This document shows positions 25,435-37,229 of a stretch of 64,000 bases of DNA, in pieces (positions within the stretch are counted from its first letter, which is position 1; the number at the start of each line of letters is the position of its first letter). The DNA lies in contig CM060174.1 in assembly GCA_030549775.1 (NCBI GenBank), positions 98,472,132 to 98,536,131 of the forward strand. The letters run 5' to 3'. The stretch comes from Tamarix chinensis. Taxonomy: Eukaryota > Streptophyta > Magnoliopsida > Caryophyllales > Tamaricaceae. Made by a program: the position numbers and the translations under genes. The notes below the pieces were generated by a model. The model saw nothing but the letters and a program-made list of their open reading frames with translations, was not told where the DNA came from and made no database searches.

Positions 25435-25545
25435 ACTTATTCATCAATAACAATTGAGGATGAGCAAATAATTGAGATTGATTATAAATTGTCTTATGGC
25501 CTATTTGAAAGTGAAGTAGGGGATCTTTCTTTTATGACTAACTAA
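25435..25545 (+). pseudogene. Candidate terminal exon of unknown origin
   Basis: After GAGCCCCAG, a good acceptor, an open frame of 36 codons runs to TAA at 25543-25545. It is acidic (TIEDEQIIEIDYKLSYG, FESEVGD) and has a more coding-like codon pattern than its surroundings. It is on the strand opposite to the Helitron genes, downstream of the candidate promoter at 21703. It could be part of a captured host gene or chance; I do not recognise it. Confidence 0.2.
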
Positions 25546-26219
25546 TAATAATGAGGCAATGATGATTTATGGGTGACAATTTATAATGGATTATTTTAAA
25601 TTGATTATTAAACAAAAATGATGGTTGTTCATTTTTTATCCCTTTAGAGAGTAGATAAGTGTTAAAAAAACCTTTTTAAAGGAAATAATCAGTTTAAAAA
25701 TACCATTTATAAATTAATTGTATGAGAGTAGTTTGCCTATGATGATTGGTTGGTAAATAATATGCATCCTGAGCCTCAACAATATTAAAGAAGTATTCTT
25801 TAATGTTAACTAAATATCACATCAGTTACTAAGTATGTTAATTTTTATCTAAAAATTAGACAACTTATCATAATGTTCCATTTCTCATCCTTATTTAATT
25901 GTTTTTAAGGTGCCCATTGTTTTGTCTGCCTTGGATAATCATTTTAAACAATTAGAAAAAGGGTCATTACATACGGTGGTAATGTCTCCTACATATATAA
26001 AAGCTGAGATGATAATAGATTGTTACATTAATGACTATCCCAATAAATAAAACTATTACATTACTTAATGTAATCAATAATACTAACATAACAACTGCCT
26101 AGTTTTTAAAACCAAATATTAGTTTATTGTCACGAATAGAAAATATTAAATATCAACGCTAATTTAGAAAGAAGAAGACAATAAACAATTAATTAATAAC
26201 TAATGGAATCCTACACTTT

Positions 26220-28464
26220 TTATAATTTCACATTGACTCTTGATCTCTTCTTCTTAGTTGTTGTGGTTGAATGATCCCCATTGATAGACCTTTTCCCAAA
26301 CCCATTGTCTATACTCTCTAAATGACTTGTTGAAATATAACTTAGTGTGTGTACTTCATCAGTTTGTGATTCCTCCTTTTCAGATATAAAAAATTAGACA
26401 TTTTTAGAACATAAATAAATCAAGTAATTCATAGATCATATATCTTTTTTGTTATGAATCGTATCTGCTCCTCAACTGCCTTATCTAGTTTGGATAGTAT
26501 GTTTGAGTCTTGACATATTAAACAATCATTACACAATCTGATTTAAAATAATTGATTATACAATGAATAATTTGTTTAAAAAGATTATAAGTTAATGATG
26601 AATATAAACCTAACAGTTAAAGTAACTTGGTCCATAATATTTGCAAATCAAACATTTATCCATACTTAGTTTAATAAATGAATATGCCCCCATTTGATAT
26701 TTCCTCACTTGGACCAAAAAAATAGCTTTTAGATTAATCAGTTTTTCAAAATCTTTTGGTAGGTGGGAAAATTCGACCTCTTCCTGTGTATTTCAAAATT
26801 GAAAAAATAAGCCATGTAAATAGTAAATGAATTACGTCAAACATATTAAATATAGAAGAACCTTTAAATTCAGCTCTCTTAGCTCCTGTGTTGATCTTCC
26901 AATAAATTGTGTACATTATCTATCACATAGAAGTAGTGGGATGTTGCCTATTCCATCAATAACTCTAATTTGCAACTTATACCTCAAACTGCCTTTTTCA
27001 ATTTTTTTACACTTTCCATGGTAGAATCTTTGTTGAACTACATTCAGTTTCTTCAGACATGTCTTGCAGGCTACATAAAATCATTCACCAACTATTTCTA
27101 TACCTGCAACCCTAACATTGATCCAAAAATTTCCCACCTAAAAGAAACTAGATTAATAATGATGTAAATTAAACAACACAAATTTATTTAATTAAATTAA
27201 GTGTGCCTCATTCTCTTGAAGTTGCTCAACACTTTTTAAAATTGATTTTCCACTTGCAAGCTCTTCAATAGTTGTTTGTGATGATGATTGTTGCCGATGA
27301 TTGAAAATTGTGATTTGTGAATATTCTACTTCAGGTAAACTATGAATAGAACTTGTTATAAATTAAGAACTTATGTATTTGATAATATACTAAATTAATG
27401 AAATGATATTAACCTATTCAACTATATACCTTTTTAGGAAGTCTTTAATCTCCTCCATAGTAGCGTCAATAATTAATTTAGTCATAGTCCAAGGTTTCGA
27501 TGTTAATGGTCTGTAATTAGGAATGTTGTAACTATAAAAATGTTATATAAGTTTATGATACAAATATAAGGTAATAATTACCATTAAATTTGCTAATTTG
27601 AAAGAATTGTAGAATAATGATAAGTTGGTTTGAATTTGTATGTCCAGTATATTCACTAAGTTCCATCGCATAGTTCCCCCATTATGTGCATTCTACTCTC
27701 TCTTGCCTATTAAAATGTAATAATTAATGTGTGTTGTGATAAATAATGGTAGTATATAACTACAGATATTATATTATTGTGCACTATCTAACATGTCATC
27801 CTCCATAACAAAATCGATGTATTTTGTGACTTGTCTAAACACTTCCTTCTCTTTCAATGAATATAATAAGGAAACTCTTCTAATAATATCTGCAATATAA
27901 TTGTTAGAATGTTTATATAAAATAAAAAAATGTGTTTATAATTAATATTTAAGTAACTGGTACATGTCAGATATGTTTGTTCCATCAATGCTAATTCTGT
28001 AAATGGTGTGAACTTGATTAGTTGTGTTGGAAGCAGTTCTATAATTGTTGATAAATTGCATTGTGTGAAATTGTTGAAGCAATAAATGTGGTAGTTTTCA
28101 TTTTCATTTGGTTGTCATCAACTATAAAATTCTTCACATGGTATAGTTGACCTTTAATAAGTTTTGCTTTATACTGTTGAATCTAAGATTTTTTTATTGA
28201 TGCATTCACTCTAGTATCTTGTTATATTTAAACATTGTAAATTGTATATAACTAATACAAAGTTGTAGGAATAAACATATTAACTTGTTTGTGAACTTAC
28301 TTCGAAGTCATAAAATATGCATTCTAAGTTGTATGATTCATTTTTGTTGCCATATGAAGGCTTGTCATAAAGCCTTATCAGTCTTAGCTTTAAATACCAA
28401 TTGCTTTTTTAAGGATTTATTTTGCTTAGAACTATGAACATTGTCATCTTCCACCTATTGGATC
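26220..28464 (-). pseudogene. RPA70-like single-strand DNA-binding protein of the Helitron, decayed
   Basis: Successive minus-strand exons match plant Helitron RPA1-like proteins. Exon 28301-28464 holds LKLRLIRLYDKPSYGNKNES and ends at a GTAAGT donor. Next come LIKGQLYHVKNFIVDDNQ (about 28080-28170), VFRQVTKYIDFVMEDD (about 27795-27845), and the OB-fold box stop-WGNYAMELSEY (about 27640-27700), where TAA replaces the usual Leu of TLWG. Then come TKLIIDATMEEIKDFLKR (about 27430-27485), the linker TIEELASGKSILKSVEQLQE (about 27195-27275), and a zinc-ribbon OB fold with ACKTCLKK and RFYHGKCKK (about 27010-27080). In the latter the third zinc Cys appears as His. It continues with LVQVRKYQMGAYSF and ends GFGKRSINGD...TKKKRSR (26220-26330). 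Stops and frameshifts show decay. It would bind single-stranded DNA during rolling-circle transposition. Confidence 0.8.
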
Positions 28465-28860
28465 TGCAAAACAAGTTATTTGCACAAATATACAATGAAA
28501 TAAGTTATTAGTAAAAATTTCAGTATTTGCCATATTTCCTCAGTTATTTGCAAATATAACCATTATAAGAAAATATACAATCAGATTTTAATGAAATTGG
28601 GATATTAAGTACCTCAAATTTGTGTTAATATGTAATAAATTACTACATTAACGATGGTGAAAGTATCCACATTTCATCAAAACTGCCATTTTTTTAAATT
28701 TCCTTATTAATATATCCAAATTCAATGATAAATAGCAAAAAGTTCACTATGTATATAAACATGAATTTAAAGGAAGGTGTACCTTAAACTTATGGAATGA
28801 TACTCGTTCAAAATGAAGAAAACAAAGAGTCAGATGCAAAGAGTTATATCAATCACAGTT

Positions 28861-28871
28861 GTATTTATAGA
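28861..28871 (-). promoter_or_regulatory. TATA box of the Helitron RPA-like gene
   Basis: On the minus strand TCTATAAATACAAC is a near-consensus plant TATA box. It is followed within 90 bases by a splice donor (AAG then GTACAC near 28790), implying a 5' UTR intron before the coding exon at 28447. Confidence 0.5.
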
Positions 28872-29072
28872 CGAATGACGTTTGGTAACCTACACAGATT
28901 GATGATGCGGCACATATCGAATGGTTAGAATTAGGAACAATCTCAATTTGCCATGTGGCATAATTGGATTGAGCAAATAATAAGTTCTACATTTGAGGTG
29001 GAAAAGTAAGCCAATTATATAATGACACTAACAGCTAGCATTTTGAGCAGAAAAATAATATTGCATGTATTC

Positions 29073-29092
29073 TTCTTTTATATATAGTAAGA
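29073..29092 (-). repeat. Helitron 5' terminus
   Basis: On the minus strand, after host A (29093), the element starts TCTTACTATATATAAAAG, very like the TCTMTACTATATWAAAAG ends of known plant Helitrons. Confidence 0.75.
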
Positions 29093-29216
29093 TAAGATAA
29101 AAAAATTATAATTTTATCCAAAAAAATTAAAATAAATATAATTTTATCAAAAAATTAAAACTAACCATGATTTCTTAATAAATATTTTGGTGAAAATGAT
29201 ATAGTGGTCAATTGTA
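29093..29216 (+). repeat. Host repeat copy 1, left of the Harbinger element
   Basis: The 124 bases between the Helitron and the Harbinger element. The part from about 29138 aligns with 47816-47890 (TTTTATCAAAAAA, then ACTAACnnTGATTTCTT, then GTGAAAATGA). Its continuation lies on the far side of the Harbinger element at 44562. Confidence 0.6.
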
Positions 29217-29864
29217 GGCTATTTGGATGAAGGTTAATAAAGGTTAATTGAGGCTAATGAAGATTAAATTTTACATTAATCTTGTTCGGCAACTTTTTTT
29301 TGGATTTAACCTAAATTATATTAGATTAAATATTAATTTCATTTAACCTTAATTTACCTCAAAATTTTTAACCTCCAAATTGAAGGTTAATGAATGTTAA
29401 GGTTAAACTTTAAAAGGCATTTTGTCCTGTCAGACCATATCACCCTTATCTTCGTAATATATAACCCATTCTCTACTTCAACTATCCAGCTTCTACATGC
29501 AGACCATTGAACTTCTGCATCACTTTTCTTGTTCATCAAAGTTTGGCAGCTACTACTGTGCTTTGTTGTTGGTTCGACTAGGAGTTGTTGTAATAAATAG
29601 GTAAACCTTTGTCTAGTTTATCGGTCCTTCTTGTTAACTTTGTTCCGTGCAATAATTATATATCAGATAGCTAGTAATTACAGTACCGTCGTACTCCTTG
29701 TTCGACTAGGAGTTGTTCTCTGAATATTCGAATTGTAGCTTATTTTGTCCATGGGTTTATCTATTAGAATAGTAGAATATTACCCCTCATGCGTATTTTG
29801 ACTATTAGAATAGTTGAATATTTAACTATTAGAACTGTAGCTTATTTTGTCCCCTTATGTTTTG

Positions 29865-29903
29865 TGTGTGGGTTGTATGTGTGGGGGTGTATGTGTGTGT
29901 GTA
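29865..29903 (+). repeat. GT-rich tract in the Harbinger 5' region
   Basis: An imperfect (TGTG)n run. No gene lies in 29217-30392; this is the 5' non-coding part of the transposon. Confidence 0.7.
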
Positions 29904-30392
29904 GAAAGGCATTCTAGCTTATTAGCACCAAATTAGCTTCTACTATAGAATATTTAACTGTTGAACAAAAAGTAGTTTATTTCTGACTTCTACTATGCTT
30001 TGATTTTTGTGTATTTTCTAGCTGCCCCTTGGTAGTTTATTGCTATAGATTGATCTTTATACATGTATTAAAAATATATATTGATTTGCAAAATACTTAT
30101 TGATAAGGGAATTCTTGACATCTTCTTCAGAGTAAGATTAACATATTGATATTTCATTATTCTTTGAAATTCCCCACCTTGATCCCATGATTCCTTTCAA
30201 TTATGGGAATAATTATACTAGCTAAGTATGCACTTACCTTATAATTTAAATTCAATAAGGTTTTACTTTACTCCAAAAGAGCTCCCTCGCCAATTTTACT
30301 TATCTACAAAAGATAATATCTTGTTGAATTTAAAATATATTAGTGAGCCGCTAAATATAATTATGATATTTGTTGTGTTATTATGTGTATAG

Positions 30393-31745
30393 ATGGACCA
30401 TGAAGATTTTCTCGATTTGTACTATAAACATGGAGCAACAATTATATGTCAGAATTTTATGATGATGCAATATCAATATTTGAAAGAAAATAATATAATA
30501 ATTTATGGGGATGATGATGAGGATGAAATTTGTACGGAATCTAGAGAAGTAAGAATTTTGATATGAGAGGTGATGACAAATAGAATGATATGTAGACAAT
30601 TGACTAGTATGGGCCCCGAAGCATTTTTTTAAATTCTGTGGATTACTAGCAAATCATGGTGGTTTGAGAACAACTAAATAGGTTAACATTGAGGAACAAG
30701 TGGATATGTTCTTATACATGTTGGGACACTCCACAACAAATCGAGAAATGTAGAGATTCTTTAGAAGATCCAGGAAATTTATTAGTCATTATTTCCACGA
30801 TGTCTTAAGATATGTGATATAATTAGAAGACATGTTCATAATACAACTAGATGGATTAGATATATCGATAGAGATAGTCAACAATACCAAGTTCTATACT
30901 TATTTTGAGGTGAAAAAGATAGGTATTTTTTCCCCTTAAGTTAGTAAATCATGTACTATGTTGAACAAGAAAAAATAAATTACAGGATTGTGTTGGAGCA
31001 ATTGATAGAACCCATATTCGAGTAAAAGTTCATGTTTCAGATGAACCTAGATATTAGGGCAAAAAAGAGTATCCTACTAAAAATATGTTAGCAACCTGTA
31101 CCTTTGATTTAAAATTCACCTATGTTTTAGGTAGTTGGGAAGGAACAACATCGAATTATCGAGTATTAAAGAATGCATTACGACAATCGTTCCCACATAA
31201 AATTCCACAAGGTAATTTTGTTAAAGAATTTAATCAAATAAAATTAGCTTATTTTTTCAAACTATCTAATGGTGTGAAATTTTCATATGAAAATTTAACC
31301 TTGATGATGTTGGTTTCCCCATAAGGAGTGGACTCATTCCACCTTATGGAGGAGAGTGGCACCAATTAAAAGAGTACTAAGATAATCCTCCTACAACTCT
31401 TCGCAAACTATTCAATCTTCGTCATTCTTCCTTGATAAATGCAACTGAAAGAGATTTTGGCATTGTGAAGAAGAGATTTCCTATTATGTCAAGTATGAAT
31501 GAACCAAATTATGGAGTTCAGACCTAGACAAAGATTATCTTAGATTGTTTTATCTTGCATAACTATTTAATAAGTGTAGATCCGGACGGGGATATAATTT
31601 GGGAGGTTGATGAAGAACTTGCACATGACAATAGTGAAGAGCAAGGAAATAGGTCTGATGAAATTAACAAAGATGGAGATGCCACGAGAGGAGAGTTTAT
31701 AATAAATTTAATTGCATTCGCTATGTGGAGAAGTTATCACACATA
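30393..31745 (+). pseudogene. PIF/Harbinger transposase (DDE nuclease), broken
   Basis: The frame starts at ATG 30393 (MDHEDFLDLYYKHG) and continues through several stops: TSMGPEAFFKFCGLLANHGG, EEQVDMFLYMLGHSTTNRE and FFRRSRKFISHYFHDVLR. The catalytic core follows: VGAIDRTHIRVKV (first Asp, codon 31004-31006), then GSWEGTTSNYRVLK, then NATERDFGIVKKRFPIM (Glu, codon 31447-31449). In this family the middle block is usually GTASDSRVL, so the second catalytic Asp is Asn here (codon 31154-31156). The end, VDPDGDIIWEVDEELAHD, closes at 31744-31746. The protein would cut and join the transposon ends. Stops, frame changes and the Asp to Asn change make it inactive. Confidence 0.9.
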
Positions 31746-31984
31746 GGCTTTATATTAATTGTTTTATGTTGAATATCTTATTCAATTATGGACTATTATG
31801 TTTAAGCTTTTTGTTTGGTTTGGGACTCGTAGTAACGTTAAGTTTCTAAGTAAGAATTTTCAATTATTGTATTCATTATCAAGAATGATAATTGTTATTT
31901 GTATCATTATTTGATTTTTTTTTTGTTTTTTTGATATACATGTTTTGTACATATTTTAACATTTATATATTTTAGATTTCAAGC

Positions 31985-32762
31985 ATGCCTCCAAATAAAC
32001 TTCACATTTCAGAGAATGATAATAGCAGGATTGACAAAGGTACAACTATATGGACATGTGAGATTGACGAATTCCTCATTGATGCTTTCTTGCATAAAAT
32101 ACATATAGGAAATTGTCCAAGTGGTAATTTCACATCTACTGCTTTTGGTGCTATTTTGAAAGAGTTGGTAGAAAATTTTCCTCAATACTCATGGAATAAG
32201 GAAAATGTTTGCAATAGAATGAAGTATCTAAAGGGTAAGTTCACACCAGCCTATGATGTTTTTAGACATGTACCTAAGAGTGGTTGGGGATACAATGAAA
32301 CTACTATGAAATGGGAAGTTGAGGATGATGTATGGGATAAGTTCATCGAGCTTTGTATTAAATTCTATCTACTATATTGGTTGCAATGTTTCAATTTTTT
32401 TTGGTCCATTTGGTTATTTTGTTGAATATTAGTCAAAAAAAATATTTTGTCTATAGGCTCATCCCGAGGCTGCTAAGTGGAGAAAAAAGTACAATCCTTT
32501 TTATTCAAAAATGGAGGAGCTCTATGCAAAATATAGGGAAATCAAAGATAATGCTAAAACAGCGGCCAAAGTTAAGGTGAGGAGATGGTCTGTTGCAGAA
32601 CATCATTTAGGTGTGGGAAGCTCAAGAGGATTGATTAATGACATAGATCAGATGGTTTCTCAAATTGAAGCTGAAATTGAAGGATTAAATTCATTTGGTG
32701 TCGACAACAACTCTCAGCCTACTCCCGAATATGTAAATTTAGATGTAGATAACATTACTTAA
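31985..32762 (+). pseudogene. Harbinger Myb/SANT-like DNA-binding protein
   Basis: The first exon from ATG 31985 encodes TTIWTCEIDEFLIDAFLHKI and FPQYSWNKENVCNRMKYLKG, then WKVEDDVWDKFIE-type sequence, typical of the Myb/SANT-like protein that partners Harbinger transposases. The second exon begins after CTATAG at 32457 with AHPEAAKWRKKYNPFYSKME and ends at TAA 32760-32762. In the family FIE joins directly to AHPEAAK, but the base after GAG is C rather than G, so the GT donor seems lost and the exons may no longer splice. The protein would bind subterminal transposon DNA and bring in the transposase. Confidence 0.75.
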
Positions 32763-33621
32763 AGCAATATAAATGTTTTAGCGAGCAAAAGAAACAAGAG
32801 TAAGATAAAGTTTGACTCGTATTCATTCCTTGAGAAATGATATGAGGTATTATATATTAGTATTGAGAAGTTTGGTAATCAAATTGCAAAATCCAGAAAA
32901 AATAATCTTCCAATTCCTCATTCAGATGTTTACCAGCTACTTAAAGATATCAAATTTGAATAACGTCATTTTGATACAGCTTATATCTATCTTACAAGGA
33001 ATCTGGTAGATTTGGGGGCTCTTCTTAGAGTGTCGATGGAAGGTTGTAAGTGTATGTTGTGGAGGTATCTGATGGATGCAAAGTATGTTGATTCAGAAGA
33101 TGTTATGCTAATTTCGGATGATGGATATCCAATATGTCATCAAACTTTTAGACAGTTGAAATTTTCTATTGAACTTATGAATTGTGTGGAACCAGAATCT
33201 CCGTTCATTTTGTTAAACTTGTGTTTTGTTGGATGATTAGCAATTAATGAGTAAGATGAAAGAAATCTTTGAAATGTTTTGTCACTACCAATAATAGCTA
33301 ATAATTATTCTGCTTCATTTGATAGTGAAAAAGGTCAAGTGGAATTCGCTTGGTGGTTCAATTATGTTGAATTAGCTTTTCTTACCTTCAACATTGAGGA
33401 AGCTAGAAGATAGAAGTACAATAGAAGGAAAATGTATCCTTAATTTGAGTATGCAGCAACTAATTTCTACGCTGGTGGAAAAGGTCAATATCAGTAAGCT
33501 GACCAGTTGTGTTTGCCTGGTAATATTTGTTGGTCTTGTAACCTCAGCCAAAAATGTGTTTACGTTTTATTTTTCTTCCCTGTTTTCTACAGTCAGGTGC
33601 TTGTTTTTTGTTGTCTGTTAC
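32763..33621 (+). other. Unassigned frames in the Harbinger 3' part
   Basis: The frame 33012-33236 (EGCKCMLWRYLMDAKYVDSE, VMLISDDGYPICHQTFRQL) and, in another frame, VEFAWWFNYVELAFLTFN near 33340-33395 look like decayed protein-coding sequence by composition. I do not recognise them and they are not part of the usual Harbinger gene set. They may be a captured host fragment or remains of another element. Confidence 0.3.
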
Positions 33622-33949
33622 TGTAATCCCCCAAAATTTTAGAAAACCAATAATTTATTAAATAGCTTTTATTTGAAATAAATTAGCTTTTAAAATTATT
33701 TAATTTAATTAATTTATGGATTTTTGATATATAAATTTGGACGGGAATATTTAGTAAATTAAAATAGATATTTTGTTATTTTATAATGCTATTTTTATTT
33801 AAATAATTTTTCAAATTAATATTTTACTAACTTTATCCTTTTTAAACTAATATATTAGATTATAATGAATTAAATTATTAAATTAAATAATTTATCAAGA
33901 ATATTACATTTTATGATTTTATAAATTAATTTATTTTATTTCCCCTATT

Positions 33950-35080
33950 TTCTCATTTTCCTTTTCCTTTTTCTTTTCCTTCTCCTTTTTTCTTTTTTCT
34001 TCTCTTTTCTTTTTTCTCCTCCTTGGGCCGCCAGCACCGGCCTGCTTCCCCCCCTGCGCGCTGGGCCACAGGCCCTTTCCCCCTTCTCATCCTGGCACAC
34101 TCGCCTAGCACAGCCCAAACGTCCCTCTTTTTTTTCCCAGACTAGACCGGCTAGCTCCCCTTTTTTCCTGCGTCGATCCAGCCGCTTGCACCTCCCCTCC
34201 CTTTCTTTCTTCTTCCACGTCCGACCAACACCTCCTCTGCCATGGTCGAGCACGCCAGCCACCTACAACTGCCGCCACCTGCAACCACCACCTACCTCCC
34301 TGCTACTCCTCCTCTCTCCCCCGTCATTTTATTTCCTATTTCGAGCCAAACTAGCTCCTGGACCACAGCTCGTATGCCCTCTCCCTTTCCTTCTTCTTCC
34401 CTCCCTTTCCCCTACCAACCGACAGCCCTGCCATCTGCGTCCTCTCGCCGGCCAGCCACCTGCCCCCTCTCTTCTCCCTCTTCTTTTTCTTCATCTCTCC
34501 AGCCTCCTTTCTCCCCCATTTTTTATCCCTCTTCTCCTTTCCCCGAGCCTCTTCTCTCCTTTCTCCTCCCTCCCATTTTCCCCCTAGTTCTTGCTCGCCG
34601 CCGCCAACCGCCGCTCCAACCACCGTCCCAATCCCCTACGCCGCCTTCTGCCATCACCTCCTACTACCCTGCACCATCACCCCACCCCCTCGAGCCCCTG
34701 CACTTCCTCCCTTCTCCCCCTCTTCTTTTCCTCCCCACTTTTCTCCCTTATCACCAAGCCACCTGCAACCGTCCCGTTCGCCGCCTTCAGGCCACTTCTG
34801 CCGCCACCCAAACCACCATTCGACACCCTGCAACCCCCTCTACCACCACCATGCCTTAGTTGGTTGAAAACAGCCCTTGCACCCCTCCATTTTTCCCTCC
34901 TCTTTTCCTTCCTTCTCAGCCTCTCCACCTCGACCCACCTCGGCAGCCATCTTCGCTGCCCTGTTGCAGCAGCCCTATGCCGCCGGGAAACCATCCTTAG
35001 CCACTACCTACACCCCCTCTTCACTCCTGCACCATTCCCCTGCCTTGAAACCTCCCCCATCTACCTCCTTTTCTAGCCTA
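33950..35080 (+). other. C-rich, GC-rich island in LTR B
   Basis: The counterpart of 11040-12200 in LTR A, with the same pyrimidine bias and low-complexity frames on both strands. No gene is supported. Confidence 0.6.
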
Positions 35081-35649
35081 AAGTCACTAAACCGAGCCAT
35101 CTCTCGTCTCTTCTATCTCACCCCTTTCGACCCTTTTATTCACCCTTATTTTGCATGTGGCACACGTTGTTCATGCAGCGTGAGCTCCTACTTGATTTTG
35201 GAATTTATTATCTAAATTTTGAGGTATATTAATAATTAATTAAAGTGTATTATTATTAAATAAATTTGTTTTTATAAAGTTTTATCCTTTAATTTCTTAC
35301 TTCTAACCTAATAGTTATTGATATTATTTTTAGGTGTTGAGTTGCTAATTAATCTTTGAATCTTTAACTGGGATACCAGTAAGGTTCGATTTTTGTGGGA
35401 TTAAGGTAATCGTTAATCCTCACTTAAATACGTGGAAAAACGTATGCTAGCACATTAGGGATTTTAGTATGATTTTATGCATGTTTTGGGTGCCTAGCAT
35501 GATATATAGATGGTTGTTTATATTGATTGATAAAAAAGAAAAGTATGATAGCCTTTGTGCCATGTGTAGGTATGATAATTAAGGAAGGAGTTTGATTATT
35601 GATGCAAATGTTAAATGCTTGTCTATGATGTATTATGTTGCTAATGCAT

Positions 35650-37229
35650 GGATAATATTATTGTCTAAGGGTATTTTAGTAATATGCTTATGTAAGTATG
35701 TGATCTAATATATGTAGTTGCTAATGAGTATTATGTTGAATAATGACAAGTTGGTGGAGTTAAATGATAAGAATGAAGTACTAATATTAGTATTTTATGT
35801 AGTGGTGGCAAATTCATAAAAGTGGTGTAATAAAGGGGTTAAGTGGAAATTTTATAAGTGAAAAGGGTAAATTGGAAATTTTGTAGTAAAGGGGCATTTT
35901 GGTAATTTTAAAAGAAAGGGGTAAAACGGTGATTTTATAAGCAAAAGGGGTATTTTGGTAATTTCAAAAGAAAGGGGTGAAATGATAGTTTTATAAGTAA
36001 AATGATAAAATTGTCAGTTGTGAGAAAGAATGGTATTATGGTAATTTTTGAGGCAAAGGAACAATATGGTAAATTTATGATTAAATGACAAAATGATAAT
36101 TTTATAAGTAAAGGGGTATTACGGTAATTTTTGGAGAAAAGGGTAAGTGGTAATTTTTGGAGTCAAAAGGCAATATAGTAATTTTATAAGTAAGTGGTAA
36201 GAATGGTAATTTTGGAAGTAGGGGTAAAATAGTAATTTTGGATGAAGGAGGGCATTAGGGTAATTTTTCAAGTAAAGGGGCATTATGGTAATTTTGGAGG
36301 TAGAGGGGCAAAATAGTAATTTCATAAGTAAATGGTAATATGGCAATTTTATGAGTGAATGGCGAAATGGTAACTTTATAAGGGGTATTATGGTAATTTT
36401 GGAGTAAATGGGCAATATGGTAATTTTGGAAAAGAAGGGCAAAATGGTAATTTCGTAAGGAAAGATAAAAATGGTAATTTTGGATGTAAAAGGGGTAAAA
36501 TAGTAATTTGTAAAGTAAAAGGGGTGTTATGGTAATTTTATAAGTAAAAGGGTATTGTGGTAATTTTGTAAATAAAAGGATATTATAGTAATTTGGGAGT
36601 AAGGGGTAGAAGAGTAATTTTGTAAATAAAAGGATATTATGGTAAACTTGGGAGTAAGGGGTAACTTGGTAATTATGATAACGACGAAGGATAATTTGGT
36701 AATTAAATTATGATTATAGAAGGGCAATTGGATAACTATGATACTAGAGAAGGGTAATTTGGTAAATTAACCAATAAAAGGGCATCATGGTAATTTTAAT
36801 AATGGAGAAGAGCAATATAGTAATTATAAGAATGGAGAAGGGTAAATTAATAATTATAAATATGGAGAATGGTAAATTGGTAATTATAATTATGAAGGAG
36901 GGTAAATTAATAATTGTAATTATGAAGAAGGATAATTTGGGATTTATAATAAATGAAAAGGGAAAAATGGCAATTACAATAATTGAGAGGGGTAAAATGG
37001 TAATTATGATAAAGGAGAAGGGCAATCTGGTAATTTATCCAACAAAAGGGTAAATTGGTAATTATTTAACCAACTAAAGGGGTAAAATAGTAATCATGAT
37101 AATGAAGGAGGGTAATTTAGTAATTATAACAAAGGGGAAAGGCAATTTGGTAATCTAACCAACCAAAAAGGGAATTATGTTAAGGATAACAATTATGAAG
37201 GGTGAATTGTGATCTAGAAAGCGTAGAAG
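35650..37229 (+). repeat. GGTAATTTT minisatellite in LTR B
   Basis: Many drifting units around ATGGTAATTTTGTAAGTAAA and GGAGAAGGGTAAATT. The array is interrupted by element C at 37235 and resumes at 42236-42345. Open frames on both strands here (for example 36744-37053) come from the repeat and are not genes. Confidence 0.8.

Larger units (their letters stand above)
8135..29092 (-). mobile_element. Autonomous-type Helitron, decayed, with Rep/helicase and RPA genes
   Basis: A rolling-circle transposon on the minus strand. Its 5' end reads TCTTACTATATATAAAAG (from 29092 downwards) after a host A. Its 3' end reads CAAATCTAG (to 8135) before a host T. This fits the Helitron rule of insertion between A and T with TC and CTRR ends. 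A small hairpin sits 9 bases before the 3' end. Inside, both in the same orientation, are an RPA70-like gene (26220-28464) and a Rep/helicase gene (8380-16978), the usual plant Helitron pair. A solo LTR (10716-15285) was inserted later; without it the element is about 16.4 kb. Stop codons and a mutated HUH motif show it is dead. It ends 240 bp upstream of OST1. Confidence 0.82.

Noticed and set aside
25985..26015. TCTCCTACATATATAAAAGCTGAG, which resembles a plus-strand Helitron 5' terminus
   Set aside because: The preceding base is G rather than A and no matching 3' end was found; the match may be chance in AT-rich DNA.
36744..37053. Overlapping open frames of about 90 codons on both strands
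   Set aside because: Direct translations of the GGTAATTTT minisatellite.
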